64,000 nt of DNA from Desulfuromonas sp. DDH964 (lineage in GTDB: Bacteria; Desulfobacterota; Desulfuromonadia; Desulfuromonadales; DDH964): NCBI RefSeq assembly GCF_001611275.1, contig NZ_CP015080.1, positions 248,001 to 312,000 on the forward strand, in the 5' to 3' direction. The notes below the pieces were generated by a model. That model saw only the letters and a program-made list of their open reading frames with translations. It was not told the origin of the DNA and did no database searches. A program made the position numbers and the translations under genes. Positions 50,492 to 60,039 of the stretch are shown piece by piece. Each line of letters starts with the position of its first letter. Within the stretch, counting starts at the first letter, position 1.

Positions 50492-51874
50492 TTACTCCGG
50501 CTGCCAGGCACAATCTACCCAGTGCTCTTCGTATCGATTCACGAAGTCTTGCATCTCGCGAATGTTGGACGCAGGTTCACGGCAGGCCCGGGCACAGGTG
50601 GAAACAACATCCCGGTAGAACTCCGGAGAGACATGCGTGATACCGGCATAATTCATAAGCAGTTCCGGAAGACGCTCCGTGATTTTTTCTCCGCGAGGCG
50701 TCATCACAATGCTCGGGGGTTCACCGTATGTGTTTATCAATACGTATCGCCAGCTTGGGTCTGCGGCACCCTGACGAGGGACAATCTCACAGGGGCGAGC
50801 ATCTCCGCCTTTGGAAATGGATTCGTAGGCTTCTTTGAGAGCTAGTGGTTTTTGAGCCACCAGGACATAAGGTCCTGCCCCTACATAACAACCCATGCTC
50901 TCGTCGTATTCGATGCCGAGCAAGTCTTCCAGGCCAAAACGCGCATGCCGATCAAGGGGAGCCTTCCTAGAGGTGAACCATTGAAGTTCCCGCAGTGTGA
51001 TCCCGGCACACTTGGCGATCTCTGCAGGCGGATTGGGCCAGCACGCCACGAGGTTCTTGGCGATTTCTGCCGCGTTGTCATAGTTACCGTCGGCCCAGAA
51101 ATCATCATCCTCGACGATATCCTCTGGTGACTTCTCACCTGTCAGCAGCCAGGTACTGCCATTAAACCCATCGAGGTTGAAATATCGGGGTTGATCGGGC
51201 GGCAGAGCGGTCTCCCAGGATGACAGCCATGGGCCGGATTCCCAGTCGAGTTCACCGATCATTGTTGGCTCTGGCACTTGCGCCGGCAATGTCAGCCACC
51301 GCTGGATTCTATCTTCAACCTCGCGACTGCTCACACCTCTGTGACCATCCTTGATCCGAAAATCATGGTCATATTGAGCGTACCGGCAAAGAGCTTGGAT
51401 GGGCCCAAGAGACTGATCTTTTCCATCGTGCTTCCTCAGCAGCCACCGGCTGGAGTCTTGGGCTGAGCGTAGGGAAGCTGGAAGGGATTTCTCCTTGGCA
51501 TCGGCGACCTCGACCTGGACACCGATTTTTGCCATTTCCTCGACCAGTTCAGGGCTGGCCTTCGAAAGGTGGCGATTGACCCGAAGGATGTCTGGGCGGC
51601 CACGTAAGCCTTCAGCGTTACGCCACGCATCCAGCAGGACATCCCGGAATGCTCTAGGTTGATCGACTGGAGTGAAGGTCATCCAGCGAATGGGCAATCC
51701 GGCCACGGTAACCCCATAGAGTATGAGCGGGCTGAGCCCGTAACGCTCTGCATCCTTGATCTTGATCGGGTCCTGCACCGATACAATGCCATGTTCCAGA
51801 TGGTGGAAAATGAACTTGGCAATCGCAACATAAAAATGATGTTCTCTTGGTGAAAGCATCGTCTGTCGATTCAT
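50492..51874 (-). CDS. Unknown protein coupled to sbcC (460 aa)
   Basis: Starts MNRQTMLSPREHHFYVAIAK two bases after the sbcC stop, so it is translationally coupled. Residues about 70–150 (AFRDVLLDAWRNAEGLRGRP, LRVNRHLSKASPELVEEMAK, GVQVEVADA) resemble the small domain typed DUF6930/DUF7309 near plant-type SEC-C proteins. I rate that as weak. The rest has scattered Trp/Asp motifs (FNGSTWLLTGEKSPEDIVED, LRELQWFTSRKAPLD) and no nuclease signature I can see. A role with SbcCD/HerA is inferred from position only. Confidence 0.65.
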   Translation of the reverse strand: MNRQTMLSPREHHFYVAIAKFIFHHLEHGIVSVQDPIKIKDAERYGLSPLILYGVTVAGLPIRWMTFTPVDQPRAFRDVLLDAWRNAEGLRGRPDILRVNRHLSKASPELVEEMAKIGVQVEVADAKEKSLPASLRSAQDSSRWLLRKHDGKDQSLGPIQALCRYAQYDHDFRIKDGHRGVSSREVEDRIQRWLTLPAQVPEPTMIGELDWESGPWLSSWETALPPDQPRYFNLDGFNGSTWLLTGEKSPEDIVEDDDFWADGNYDNAAEIAKNLVACWPNPPAEIAKCAGITLRELQWFTSRKAPLDRHARFGLEDLLGIEYDESMGCYVGAGPYVLVAQKPLALKEAYESISKGGDARPCEIVPRQGAADPSWRYVLINTYGEPPSIVMTPRGEKITERLPELLMNYAGITHVSPEFYRDVVSTCARACREPASNIREMQDFVNRYEEHWVDCAWQPE

Positions 51875-51876
51875 TC

Positions 51877-54800
51877 TCAAGTTAAAGCCTGACCTGTAGC
51901 GCTCAGCCTGCCGCATCCAGGACCGGATATCTGGCTTCTGCCACCGGTTTGAGGCGTTACCTGAATCTGCGTGCTGATCCGCTCCTTCAAGGCGGGTACG
52001 TGTGAAATGACGCCGATCAGCTTGCCATCCTGCTGCAGGCCCGCGAGGGTTTCCAAAGCGGTGTCGAGGGCTTCCTCGTCCAGTGTTCCGAAGCCTTCAT
52101 CCAGGAACAGTGAATCGACCCGGACTTTCTTGCTGGCCATATGGGACAAACCCAGCGCCAGGGACAGGCTGACAATAAAACTTTCGCCGCCTGAAAGATT
52201 CTTCGTGGATCGAATCTCCCCAGCCTGGTAGTTGTCCACCACGTTGAGTTCCAGAGGCTGAGCGTCATCACGAACCAGCAGGTAGCGGTCTGTCATTTTT
52301 TGCAGTTGACGGTTGGCATGACCAACCATCATCTCGAAGGTCAGCCCCTGGGCAAAATTCCGGTACTTCTTACCGTCTGCGGAGCCGATCAATTCGTGCA
52401 GGTTTTCCCACCTCAGGCACTCATTTTTCTGGGCCTCGATAGCCGTTTGCTTCTCCTTTATCCGCTCTTTTGCAGCGGTATTTTCACATAGCTTGTGTTT
52501 GAGACCGGCGATGATGTCCCGCAGCTCTTTCAGGGCATCCTCTTGTTCTTTAAATTGGGGTTCGAGCTCTTCCAGAGATTTGTCGGTTACCTTACGAGCA
52601 AGTTCCTTGGCCAAGCGTGTTTCCCGATCTTTCTGTCTGGCTTTCAGATCTGTTTGGCGCTCATCCAGATCCTTGGCTGTAGCTGTCAACTCCACCCGAG
52701 CTTCAGATGGCAATATGGCCGCCAAAAACTGTTCTTCATTTGAAAATCCCACAGGTGCGAGCGCTGTGGAGAATTCGGTTTCCAGGCCCCTTAGTTCCGG
52801 CTCTCGTAGGTCGATGCGTTTCTTCAGAGATTCGACATGGGCCTTCGCGGTATTCCATTTTTGTTGGAGCTCATTGTGCCGTTCTCTGGCCTGCTTTTCG
52901 GCACCTTCGGCATCAGAAATCGCCTTGTTTAAACGGCGCTCCTCATTGTCGGGATTCTTGTCGCCGTACAGTGCATTACGCTCATCTCTTCCGGCGGCGA
53001 GTTCCTTTTTCAAGGTATCCAGACGCTCCAGCTTTTCGGCCAGGGCAGTGCTTTGGGTTTCAATAACCGCACCCAGCCGCTTCACCTCGCTGTCGATGTC
53101 GGCAATCTGTTTCTCGATGTCCGCCTTTTTCTTGACCTGGGCCTGCCACGCCTTCAGCTGCTCCCTGAGAGTTTCGATCAGTGATGAAATGTCCTTTTCA
53201 GGGATGTCCGCAATACCAAGCGGCTGGAGTTTGGTAGTAACAGCCTGTCTGCGTTCGGCAAAATCAGCCCGAAGATTCACCAGGCCGTCCTTCACCTCGG
53301 CGAGGGCTTTCTCGGCGGCCTTCTTGTCATTATCCGCTGCTGACTCCAGCTTTTCAGCCTCCGTCAGGTTTTTACGGGCCAGGGTTTCAGCTTCTTCGAG
53401 CTTCTTGATGGCAGTTTCCTGATCCTCGGCTTTGCTAATCAGCCTAGTCAGGGCGTCGATCTTCTTTTCGGTTTCATCGGGAACAGGGACATTCCCTTCC
53501 GCAAAGGGGTGTTCGGTCGCGCCGCAGAGTGGACAAGGCTTGCCGTCTTCCAGTTTTGCCCGGTGATCTTCAAGCTCCGCAATTTTCGTCAGGAAGGCCA
53601 TTTCACGCAGCAGGGTTTCCTTCTCGGTGCGGTATTCTCGCAACAAGCGGTCCCCCAGCATCTGGCTCAAAGCATCCTTGCCCTGCTGAAACTGTTTTGA
53701 GGCGTCCTCCAGCGCCTGCTTTCGAATGCCGGATTGCTTCTGACAGTCGTCGAATGACTTTGTCGCCAATTCCAGAGTCGTCGTGGCCGCTTCTTGAGCA
53801 GCCTCTTTTTGAACGATTTCATTTTGCTTGGAGAGCAGACCGCCAAGCTGTTCTTCAACGCCAGCAAGACCGCTGATTAACCATTCATCCTGTGCATGCT
53901 CCTTGAGGTAGCTGTCAACAAGATCCAGCGTCACATGAGCCTTAGATCCTTTTTCCTGCTCTTCGAGCAAGGCTTTTTTGTCAGCATCAATCTTTGCCGT
54001 ATCCTTTTTACAGCCCTCATCACCTTCTGAAACAGCCTTTATCTGATCGGAAAGTTTCTGATCAAGGGAGCGAACCTTCTGCAATGTAGGCGTGACCGCT
54101 TTCAGCTCTTCTTTGGCCCGAGCGGTTTGTTGCTCAGCCGATTTCAGTGCTTCGGCTTGTTCCTTGGCGGAGGATTCCAGTCCAGGAAGAGCCTCTTCCT
54201 CAGCTTTCAAGCCTGCTCTGTCATCCACCTGTTGTTTACGAGTGGCAGTGAGCGTTGCGTATGCGCCGTCCAGTGAGGCGGCATTCAAAGCTCGGTTGAG
54301 CTTTTCCCGATCCGGTTTGAACGCCTCGATATCGCCCTGCAGCTTGCTCGCTTCATCGGCCAGGTTGACGATTTCCTTATTCAGCCCATCGATGATGGAG
54401 AGCCAGGCAATGGCCTTCCCGGTGTCAGCGGATTTGGCGGCAAGGTCTGTCTCTTCCTTCTGCTTTGCTTCGAGTGCCTGCCCAATCTCTTGTTCCTGCT
54501 CCGGCTCAAGAATCACGATGCCTGCCGTTTCAGCCTGGAGCAGGTTCAGTTTTTCCCGCTCTTCGCGCTGGCGCTCGTGGACGCGGATGGATATCTGGCT
54601 GTAGATCTCTGTGCCTGTTATCTGCTCCAGAATCGGAGCTCGATCATCGGGTGCCGCTTGAAGGAATGCGGCAAAGCCACCTTGGGCCAGCAACATGGAT
54701 CGAGTGAACCGATCAAAGTCCATGCCGGTAGCCAACTCGATCTGATCGGCCACACCTCTGATCTTGGATTCGAAAATCTCGCCGGAATCGGCATTGGCAA

Positions 54801-55146
54801 TTTCGTGTTTCGGGGCCTGGAGTTCGCCTTCCGGTTTCTTGCGTGCCCGGTGCTGGCTCCAGTGGCAGCGATAGCGTCCCGTCTGGGTCTCGAATGTCAC
54901 CTCGGCAAAACATTCGCCGGTCTGGCGGGACATGATTTCGTTTCCGCTCTTGGTGACCTTGTTCAGGCGAGGCGTCCGCCCGTAGAGGGCGAGGCAAATA
55001 GCATCGAGGATCGTGGTTTTCCCCGCGCCAGTGGGACCGGTTATGGCGAAGATGCCGTCAGACGCGAAGGCCGGGTGCATCAGGTTGATTTGCCATTCGC
55101 CGACCAGTGAGTTCAGATTCTTGAAGCGTACCTGCAGTATTTTCAT
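51877..55146 (-). CDS. sbcC: SbcC/Rad50-type SMC-like ATPase
   Basis: A 1089-aa ABC-type ATPase with long coiled coils. Walker A GPTGAGKTTILDAICLALYG lies at about 38, the zinc hook CPLCGATEHPF at about 540, signature NLSGGESFIVSLSLALGL and Walker B SLFLDEGFGTLDEEAL at the C-terminus. With SbcD it opens hairpins and processes DNA ends. It starts 11 bases after sbcD and continues directly into an unknown gene. The length is close to E. coli SbcC (1048 aa). The order sbcD–sbcC is normal; a herA upstream is not. Confidence 0.96.
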   Translation of the reverse strand: MKILQVRFKNLNSLVGEWQINLMHPAFASDGIFAITGPTGAGKTTILDAICLALYGRTPRLNKVTKSGNEIMSRQTGECFAEVTFETQTGRYRCHWSQHRARKKPEGELQAPKHEIANADSGEIFESKIRGVADQIELATGMDFDRFTRSMLLAQGGFAAFLQAAPDDRAPILEQITGTEIYSQISIRVHERQREEREKLNLLQAETAGIVILEPEQEQEIGQALEAKQKEETDLAAKSADTGKAIAWLSIIDGLNKEIVNLADEASKLQGDIEAFKPDREKLNRALNAASLDGAYATLTATRKQQVDDRAGLKAEEEALPGLESSAKEQAEALKSAEQQTARAKEELKAVTPTLQKVRSLDQKLSDQIKAVSEGDEGCKKDTAKIDADKKALLEEQEKGSKAHVTLDLVDSYLKEHAQDEWLISGLAGVEEQLGGLLSKQNEIVQKEAAQEAATTTLELATKSFDDCQKQSGIRKQALEDASKQFQQGKDALSQMLGDRLLREYRTEKETLLREMAFLTKIAELEDHRAKLEDGKPCPLCGATEHPFAEGNVPVPDETEKKIDALTRLISKAEDQETAIKKLEEAETLARKNLTEAEKLESAADNDKKAAEKALAEVKDGLVNLRADFAERRQAVTTKLQPLGIADIPEKDISSLIETLREQLKAWQAQVKKKADIEKQIADIDSEVKRLGAVIETQSTALAEKLERLDTLKKELAAGRDERNALYGDKNPDNEERRLNKAISDAEGAEKQARERHNELQQKWNTAKAHVESLKKRIDLREPELRGLETEFSTALAPVGFSNEEQFLAAILPSEARVELTATAKDLDERQTDLKARQKDRETRLAKELARKVTDKSLEELEPQFKEQEDALKELRDIIAGLKHKLCENTAAKERIKEKQTAIEAQKNECLRWENLHELIGSADGKKYRNFAQGLTFEMMVGHANRQLQKMTDRYLLVRDDAQPLELNVVDNYQAGEIRSTKNLSGGESFIVSLSLALGLSHMASKKVRVDSLFLDEGFGTLDEEALDTALETLAGLQQDGKLIGVISHVPALKERISTQIQVTPQTGGRSQISGPGCGRLSATGQALT

Positions 55147-55157
55147 CGATAGCCTCT

Positions 55158-56387
55158 CTATTCCGCCTGCACATCGTCTTCATAGAGAGACGAGACCGTT
55201 TCTTGGTAGGCCCGAAGCAGTTCAGACCGCTGATCTTCAGGCACATCATGAACAGCGAGGCATCGTTCGAACACGTCATTCACGTTCAGGTCGTCGAGTG
55301 TTTCCTCTTCATGGAGTTGTCCCAGCACGCGGTCGATAATGCGGTTGTTCTTTATCCGGAGAATTTCCATCTGGGTGCCGGAAATCGCAGCTTCCAGACG
55401 CTCACGCAGGTCGCCAATGACTTCATCACCTTCGTAAATGACTTCGAGCCAGCCTTGGGAGCCCGTTGCCGACAATTCGAGGATGCGGCCCCGGATTCCA
55501 TCCCAGTATCCCTTGACGCGCTCAAGTTTTTGAAACACCGGGACATTGACCAGTTCTACTGATGCAGTCGCGCTGTGAAATTCAACCTGGCAAACGCTCT
55601 TCTGCTGTTTTGCCTCTCCAAACCCCATAGGCAGAGAAGAGCCACTGTATCGTATGGTTTCGGAGCCGTTCACCTTTTGCGGGACGTGGAGGTGCCCAAG
55701 CGCCAGGTAGTCGAAGCACGTGGGGAAAATCCCGGCCGTCACATGCGCTAGGGAGCCGACATAAAGTTCGCGCACGCCATCACCATCGACGGTTTGTCCG
55801 CCAGCGGTAAACAGATGTCCCGTGCCAACGATGGGAATATCGGACCCGAGTTCCTCGCGCTTCTGTTCGGCCAAGACGGTGACGGCGGCGTAATGAGTGC
55901 GGATGCCGTCAATCAGCTTTCGCTCCTTGTCCTCGACGCTCTCACCCGCTTCCGCCACGCGGATATCCCTGTCGCGGAGGTAGGGCACTGCACAGACAAT
56001 CAATTCCGGAGCATCCTGCTCATTGCGGAGCACCAGCACTTCGTCTTTCGGGGATTCCGTGCTACTACCGACCACGTGGACATCAAGGGCTTTGAGCAAC
56101 TCCTTGGGAGCATTGAGAAAGGACGGCGAATCGTGGTTGCCCGCCACGACGACAACATGCCGACAGGATGAGGCGGCCACCCGGCACAGAAACCGGTAAT
56201 ATAGCTCCTGGGCACGATTGCTCGGAGCGCTGGTGTCAAAGATATCACCCGCCACTAGCAGCGCATCGATTTTGTTCTGCTGAATCGTCTCCGCCAGCCA
56301 GGTCAGAAAAGCCTCGAACTCCTCGTAGCGTTTTCTGCCGTAAAGGGTTCGCCCAATGTGCCAGTCGGATGTGTGGAGGATTTTCAT
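55158..56387 (-). CDS. sbcD: SbcD/Mre11-type nuclease
   Basis: A 409-aa calcineurin-like nuclease. Phosphodiesterase motifs are visible in order: TSDWHIGRT, VAGDIFDTSAPS, VVAGNHDSPSF, VGTGHLFTAGG and LALGHLHVPQKV. The C-terminal cap and SbcC-binding tail follow. Its ATG overlaps the herA stop by four bases (ATGA), so it is made with HerA. The SbcCD complex cuts DNA ends and hairpins. Confidence 0.96.
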   Translation of the reverse strand: MKILHTSDWHIGRTLYGRKRYEEFEAFLTWLAETIQQNKIDALLVAGDIFDTSAPSNRAQELYYRFLCRVAASSCRHVVVVAGNHDSPSFLNAPKELLKALDVHVVGSSTESPKDEVLVLRNEQDAPELIVCAVPYLRDRDIRVAEAGESVEDKERKLIDGIRTHYAAVTVLAEQKREELGSDIPIVGTGHLFTAGGQTVDGDGVRELYVGSLAHVTAGIFPTCFDYLALGHLHVPQKVNGSETIRYSGSSLPMGFGEAKQQKSVCQVEFHSATASVELVNVPVFQKLERVKGYWDGIRGRILELSATGSQGWLEVIYEGDEVIGDLRERLEAAISGTQMEILRIKNNRIIDRVLGQLHEEETLDDLNVNDVFERCLAVHDVPEDQRSELLRAYQETVSSLYEDDVQAE

Positions 56388-58585
56388 TTGGGAACCTCGT
56401 CTTCTTCACCTCCCTTTTCGAGGTTGTTTTCCCATTTGGCACAAATCTTTTCGATATTTGGAATCCTTCCATCGGTTGACCAGCTTTTGAAAAATTGCGG
56501 GTTTTTGCTTCGAGGAGCTGGGTCAACTTCCCTCATTTCAACCAGTGCGGGAGCCTGAACACATTCTCCAAGCACAAGAGCGCTTCTCGGTGCTAATGCC
56601 GGTAATTGTTCAAGCAATTGCCCGTATATCCCGGGGACAATCTCGCGAAAATACCGAAGGTCTTCAGGATTCTGTAGCCTATGCACAACAAAGGAATTAC
56701 ATTGCGAAAGCACAGTCTTAGACATTTCACTTGGTCTTTGAGAGGCAACAACTAATCCCAGTCCAAATTTACGCCCCTCACGTGCTATCCTTTCAAATAC
56801 TTGCTTCGAGATGGAGTCGTCTTCGGTTCTTTTCCCTTCTCGGATGTAATTCTGGGCCTCTTCAAGAACAAGCACAACAGGGAACTCTCCACGCCCTATA
56901 CCACTCTCCGGAAAGCTCAGGCGTTGCATAAATTCGTGAATCAGACGCCCAATAAGAGCTGTAACGTTTTCCAAAACTTCTGAGGCTAAAAGGCTCAGAT
57001 CAACTATAACGACATTGGATCTTGCGGACCCCTTTCTCTGCCTATCGTAAAACGGAAGCAGGTTATCTTGAAGGCTCTCAGAATCCGATAAATCTCCAGA
57101 TGGATTACTTTCTAAACCAAGCAAATCTCTTAAAAAAGCAGCAAGTGAGTGCTTTATTTGGGGCCATTCCTTTGTTGATGGGCCAAAAAGAAACTCGAAT
57201 CTTGAATCCTCAAGAAGCCTGAAAATTCGCATAAGCATGGTAGAGCAATTATCTCTTGCACGACTTGAGCTCCCATCATCTCTGGACATTGCCTCTTCAA
57301 TATGTCGATAGCGGAAATCCGTGCGGCTAAAATATGAGGGGCAATCAGCTGTGGCTACAGAGAGAGACTCATCACCATCAGGCAGACGCGACAGAGTAGA
57401 CAACAGAGGGTTTATCAGGTCTTTGATTCGTTTCTGTTTTCCAATATCAATTAGTGCATAAGATTCATATTCTTCTCCTTCTTTTTTTATACCTTCTCTA
57501 GCAATATCACGTATTCCACTAAAAACTTTCTTCAATTCCTCAAGGGTGACAGAAGTATATGCTTCGCCTATCAATGCAACAGGGTCTGCATTAGCAGGAT
57601 TGTCGAGATAGCCTGCAAGACCATCACATAATTGGCGTATTGACCTTCCATTAGTTTTGTCACCACCAGAGCAATAACCCAAAATATGGTTACATTCTTT
57701 GATTAAATCCTCACGCAATTGAAGCCATGCGGTCCCAGTGCTGGAGCTGTTGCGTGCAGAGGAAAGGGCATTAAGCAAGACTGGCCTTTGCACACCGGGT
57801 GAGGCCCGGAAAATCCGTACAAAGTCATCGGAATCCATAAACCAGTATGGGATCGCCAGCTTTTCTTTCTCGTTAGGATCTGTCGGGATGTATAAGGATT
57901 TAAACGCAGGTTTTGCATCGTTCCAATGGCTTCCGTTCACTTTCTGAAAAGCCGATCGATACTCGCCGTTCGTGTCCAAGATGACAAATCGTGTTTGCTT
58001 CACCTGTGGATGCTCAATAACAGACTGTAAAATTGTAGCTATAGAACAAGATTTTCCAGATCCGGTACTCCCAATAATTGCCGCGTGTTTGCCGAAGAAC
58101 GTGTCGGGGTCAATTTTAATATCATAATCTGGAAAAACCGCAGAGCGCCCCACAGGGATGCAGTATCCCGGTTCATCAGAATCATATTCGCAGGCACATT
58201 TTTTGCCGAAAATAGCATCCAGATCTTCCCGCTTTGTGATCAATACCGGTGAGTCCAATACAGGGAAAAGATTGATCCCTTGCTTGAATTCCTTTTCGTC
58301 AATCGTACCAATCATGGTTGCTTTCATCAGGCGTCGAGATGAAGGCAGTGACACCATTGTTTTATCGGCCTTGAGCTCACTTTCTTCTGTGAGTACAACG
58401 CGTGTTACCATGGCAACAATTCTTCGGGAACCAACAGGTATGATCACATAGGAATTGATCGACCCAACCTCAATGGTTCCTTCATATGTTGAGCGAGTGA
58501 GAGCCTTCAGGTCTCGATTCAGCTCTATGGTCACCTGAGCTGTGTCAACAGCAACAACACGCCCGATTTCATGATCATTCGCCAT
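56384..58585 (-). CDS. herA: HerA-type DNA translocase ATPase with HAS barrel
   Basis: A 733-aa hexameric-type ATPase. The N-terminal HAS-barrel region (residues 8–60) is followed by Walker A HAAIIGSTGSGKSCSIATIL (171–178 core), Walker B FPVVLVLEEAQNYI (about 565) and the sensor region LVVASQRPSEMSKTVLSQCN, as in HerA/FtsK-like DNA pumps. It overlaps the SIR2 gene by 11 bases and sbcD by 4. The gene is visibly A/T-richer than its neighbours (one 60-base line, 57421–57480, is 18/60 G+C), which suggests separate acquisition. Confidence 0.93.
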   Translation of the reverse strand: MANDHEIGRVVAVDTAQVTIELNRDLKALTRSTYEGTIEVGSINSYVIIPVGSRRIVAMVTRVVLTEESELKADKTMVSLPSSRRLMKATMIGTIDEKEFKQGINLFPVLDSPVLITKREDLDAIFGKKCACEYDSDEPGYCIPVGRSAVFPDYDIKIDPDTFFGKHAAIIGSTGSGKSCSIATILQSVIEHPQVKQTRFVILDTNGEYRSAFQKVNGSHWNDAKPAFKSLYIPTDPNEKEKLAIPYWFMDSDDFVRIFRASPGVQRPVLLNALSSARNSSSTGTAWLQLREDLIKECNHILGYCSGGDKTNGRSIRQLCDGLAGYLDNPANADPVALIGEAYTSVTLEELKKVFSGIRDIAREGIKKEGEEYESYALIDIGKQKRIKDLINPLLSTLSRLPDGDESLSVATADCPSYFSRTDFRYRHIEEAMSRDDGSSSRARDNCSTMLMRIFRLLEDSRFEFLFGPSTKEWPQIKHSLAAFLRDLLGLESNPSGDLSDSESLQDNLLPFYDRQRKGSARSNVVIVDLSLLASEVLENVTALIGRLIHEFMQRLSFPESGIGRGEFPVVLVLEEAQNYIREGKRTEDDSISKQVFERIAREGRKFGLGLVVASQRPSEMSKTVLSQCNSFVVHRLQNPEDLRYFREIVPGIYGQLLEQLPALAPRSALVLGECVQAPALVEMREVDPAPRSKNPQFFKSWSTDGRIPNIEKICAKWENNLEKGGEEDEVPK

Positions 58586-59987
58586 CGTCGACCTCCGGCT
58601 GGGTTTCTTTAAAGGCGAGAGCCTTAAAGGTCTTCATGACTTTGGCATCAATTTCTTCTTCTCTGAGATCAGGAAGCAGCTGCTTAACAAAATTGCCAAA
58701 TGTACCGATATTCCACCCCGAAACGATCCAAACCCGTTCATCACCAATTTTCTGCAGTTCCTTCACAAAATCGCTGCTCGGGTTGGGGTCCACTATAATC
58801 AAGGTAAAACTTGGTATTGCTAATGCCTGTCGAATAATCGCATTAACATGCTCATCACCAAACCCGTATCCAATAGTGAAAAGAACGGATTGGGGCTGGA
58901 CAACCGCATTTCCAAATCGGCGGAACAATTCAGAATATGGCAACCCAAGAGCCTGCCCATATTTTAGCGGTGATGGATATATCAGAACGTCATCATCTTT
59001 GCATTGCTGGTTGAAAAAGGTTGCAAACAGACCATACGGATTTTCCCAGCCCTGATCGGTTCTATGCCATGTAATTGACCCGTGAAGTTTGTATAGGTGT
59101 AAAGCTCTGTCAAATCGATGAACTCGGCCTTCAGTTGTCTGTGCCGGGAAATAAAAATCAAGGTCGTAAGATTCAGGCCGAAACACTCGCTTCATATTGC
59201 CGACAAAACCATCAACCAACACCGCGCCTTCAGCATCAGCTCCCTGTTCAATCAGGGTGTCATAATTGAGCGTGAAGAGGTTGGCCCGTCGAAGATTCAA
59301 AGGTCTGGTCAATATCTTCTTAATGAACTTTCTATGGACATCCAATTCGCCTTCATAACCTGCTGCAGGGAGATTTATAAGATCGGTTAGGCAACCTGTA
59401 ATTTTTCGGATTAGCGCTTCCAGATTGCCTTTTCCCAGTACCAGATCGTCAGCGCCGGTACGGCTAATTTTGATTGCATCCGTCAAACTCCCGATACTTG
59501 AGCGCCACATATGAAGGTGACTCAGGTAATCTTCAAGGTTTATACAAATAGCCTCGGTTTTCTTGTCATCAGCCAATGGGCATTTTGCTTGGCGGTCGTC
59601 GAAGGTATAACTTTTCCCTGATAGCAGGGAAACTGTTTCGTAAAAACAGTGTATCCATTTCGGCGCATCTGACTTTGTTTTTTCGCTCTCGACCTCTGCG
59701 AGCAAAGCATCTTCAAGAGGCTTGGGGATATTGGCCAAAGAGACACCGCCAGCAGATATTGAAGCGCCAGCGCCAATCAGGAAGGAAACATTGTCAGTCT
59801 TTAATAACGTTCCCATACGTACTCGGGTTTCTTTCAGCACCTCGAGCAGTTTCTTTTTAGCTTTTGAATAATCAGTATCTGCAGAATTCGGGTCTTCGGC
59901 AATAAGCGACATGACCTTCGATTCAATCAAGTCCTCTGTGCCAATTTGTATTTTATATTCTGAAAACTCGGTCTTATCGCTACTCAT
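58575..59987 (-). CDS. SIR2-family NADase-like protein
   Basis: A 470-aa protein with a SIR2 fold. The NAD-binding VSFLIGAGASISAGG lies at about 67–81, TLNYDTLIEQ at about 242, the catalytic-His motif LYKLHGSITWH at about 305, and GYGFGDEHVNAIIRQAL at about 385. There are no zinc knuckles, so it is the SIR2_2 type used in defence proteins (NAD+ hydrolysis) rather than a deacetylase. AAGGAG precedes ATG 59987. It overlaps herA, the pairing of the known SIR2–HerA (Nezha-like) anti-phage system. Confidence 0.93.
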   Translation of the reverse strand: MSSDKTEFSEYKIQIGTEDLIESKVMSLIAEDPNSADTDYSKAKKKLLEVLKETRVRMGTLLKTDNVSFLIGAGASISAGGVSLANIPKPLEDALLAEVESEKTKSDAPKWIHCFYETVSLLSGKSYTFDDRQAKCPLADDKKTEAICINLEDYLSHLHMWRSSIGSLTDAIKISRTGADDLVLGKGNLEALIRKITGCLTDLINLPAAGYEGELDVHRKFIKKILTRPLNLRRANLFTLNYDTLIEQGADAEGAVLVDGFVGNMKRVFRPESYDLDFYFPAQTTEGRVHRFDRALHLYKLHGSITWHRTDQGWENPYGLFATFFNQQCKDDDVLIYPSPLKYGQALGLPYSELFRRFGNAVVQPQSVLFTIGYGFGDEHVNAIIRQALAIPSFTLIIVDPNPSSDFVKELQKIGDERVWIVSGWNIGTFGNFVKQLLPDLREEEIDAKVMKTFKALAFKETQPEVDDGE

Positions 59988-60039
59988 ATAATCGCTCCTT
60001 ATTTTTCAGCACCTCAGTCGCGGCAACCTTAACGGACAT

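Noticed and set aside
50019..51874. The two unknown genes as a NurA nuclease partner of HerA
   Set aside because: Neither shows NurA motifs that I can see, and the position next to SbcC alone is not enough evidence.
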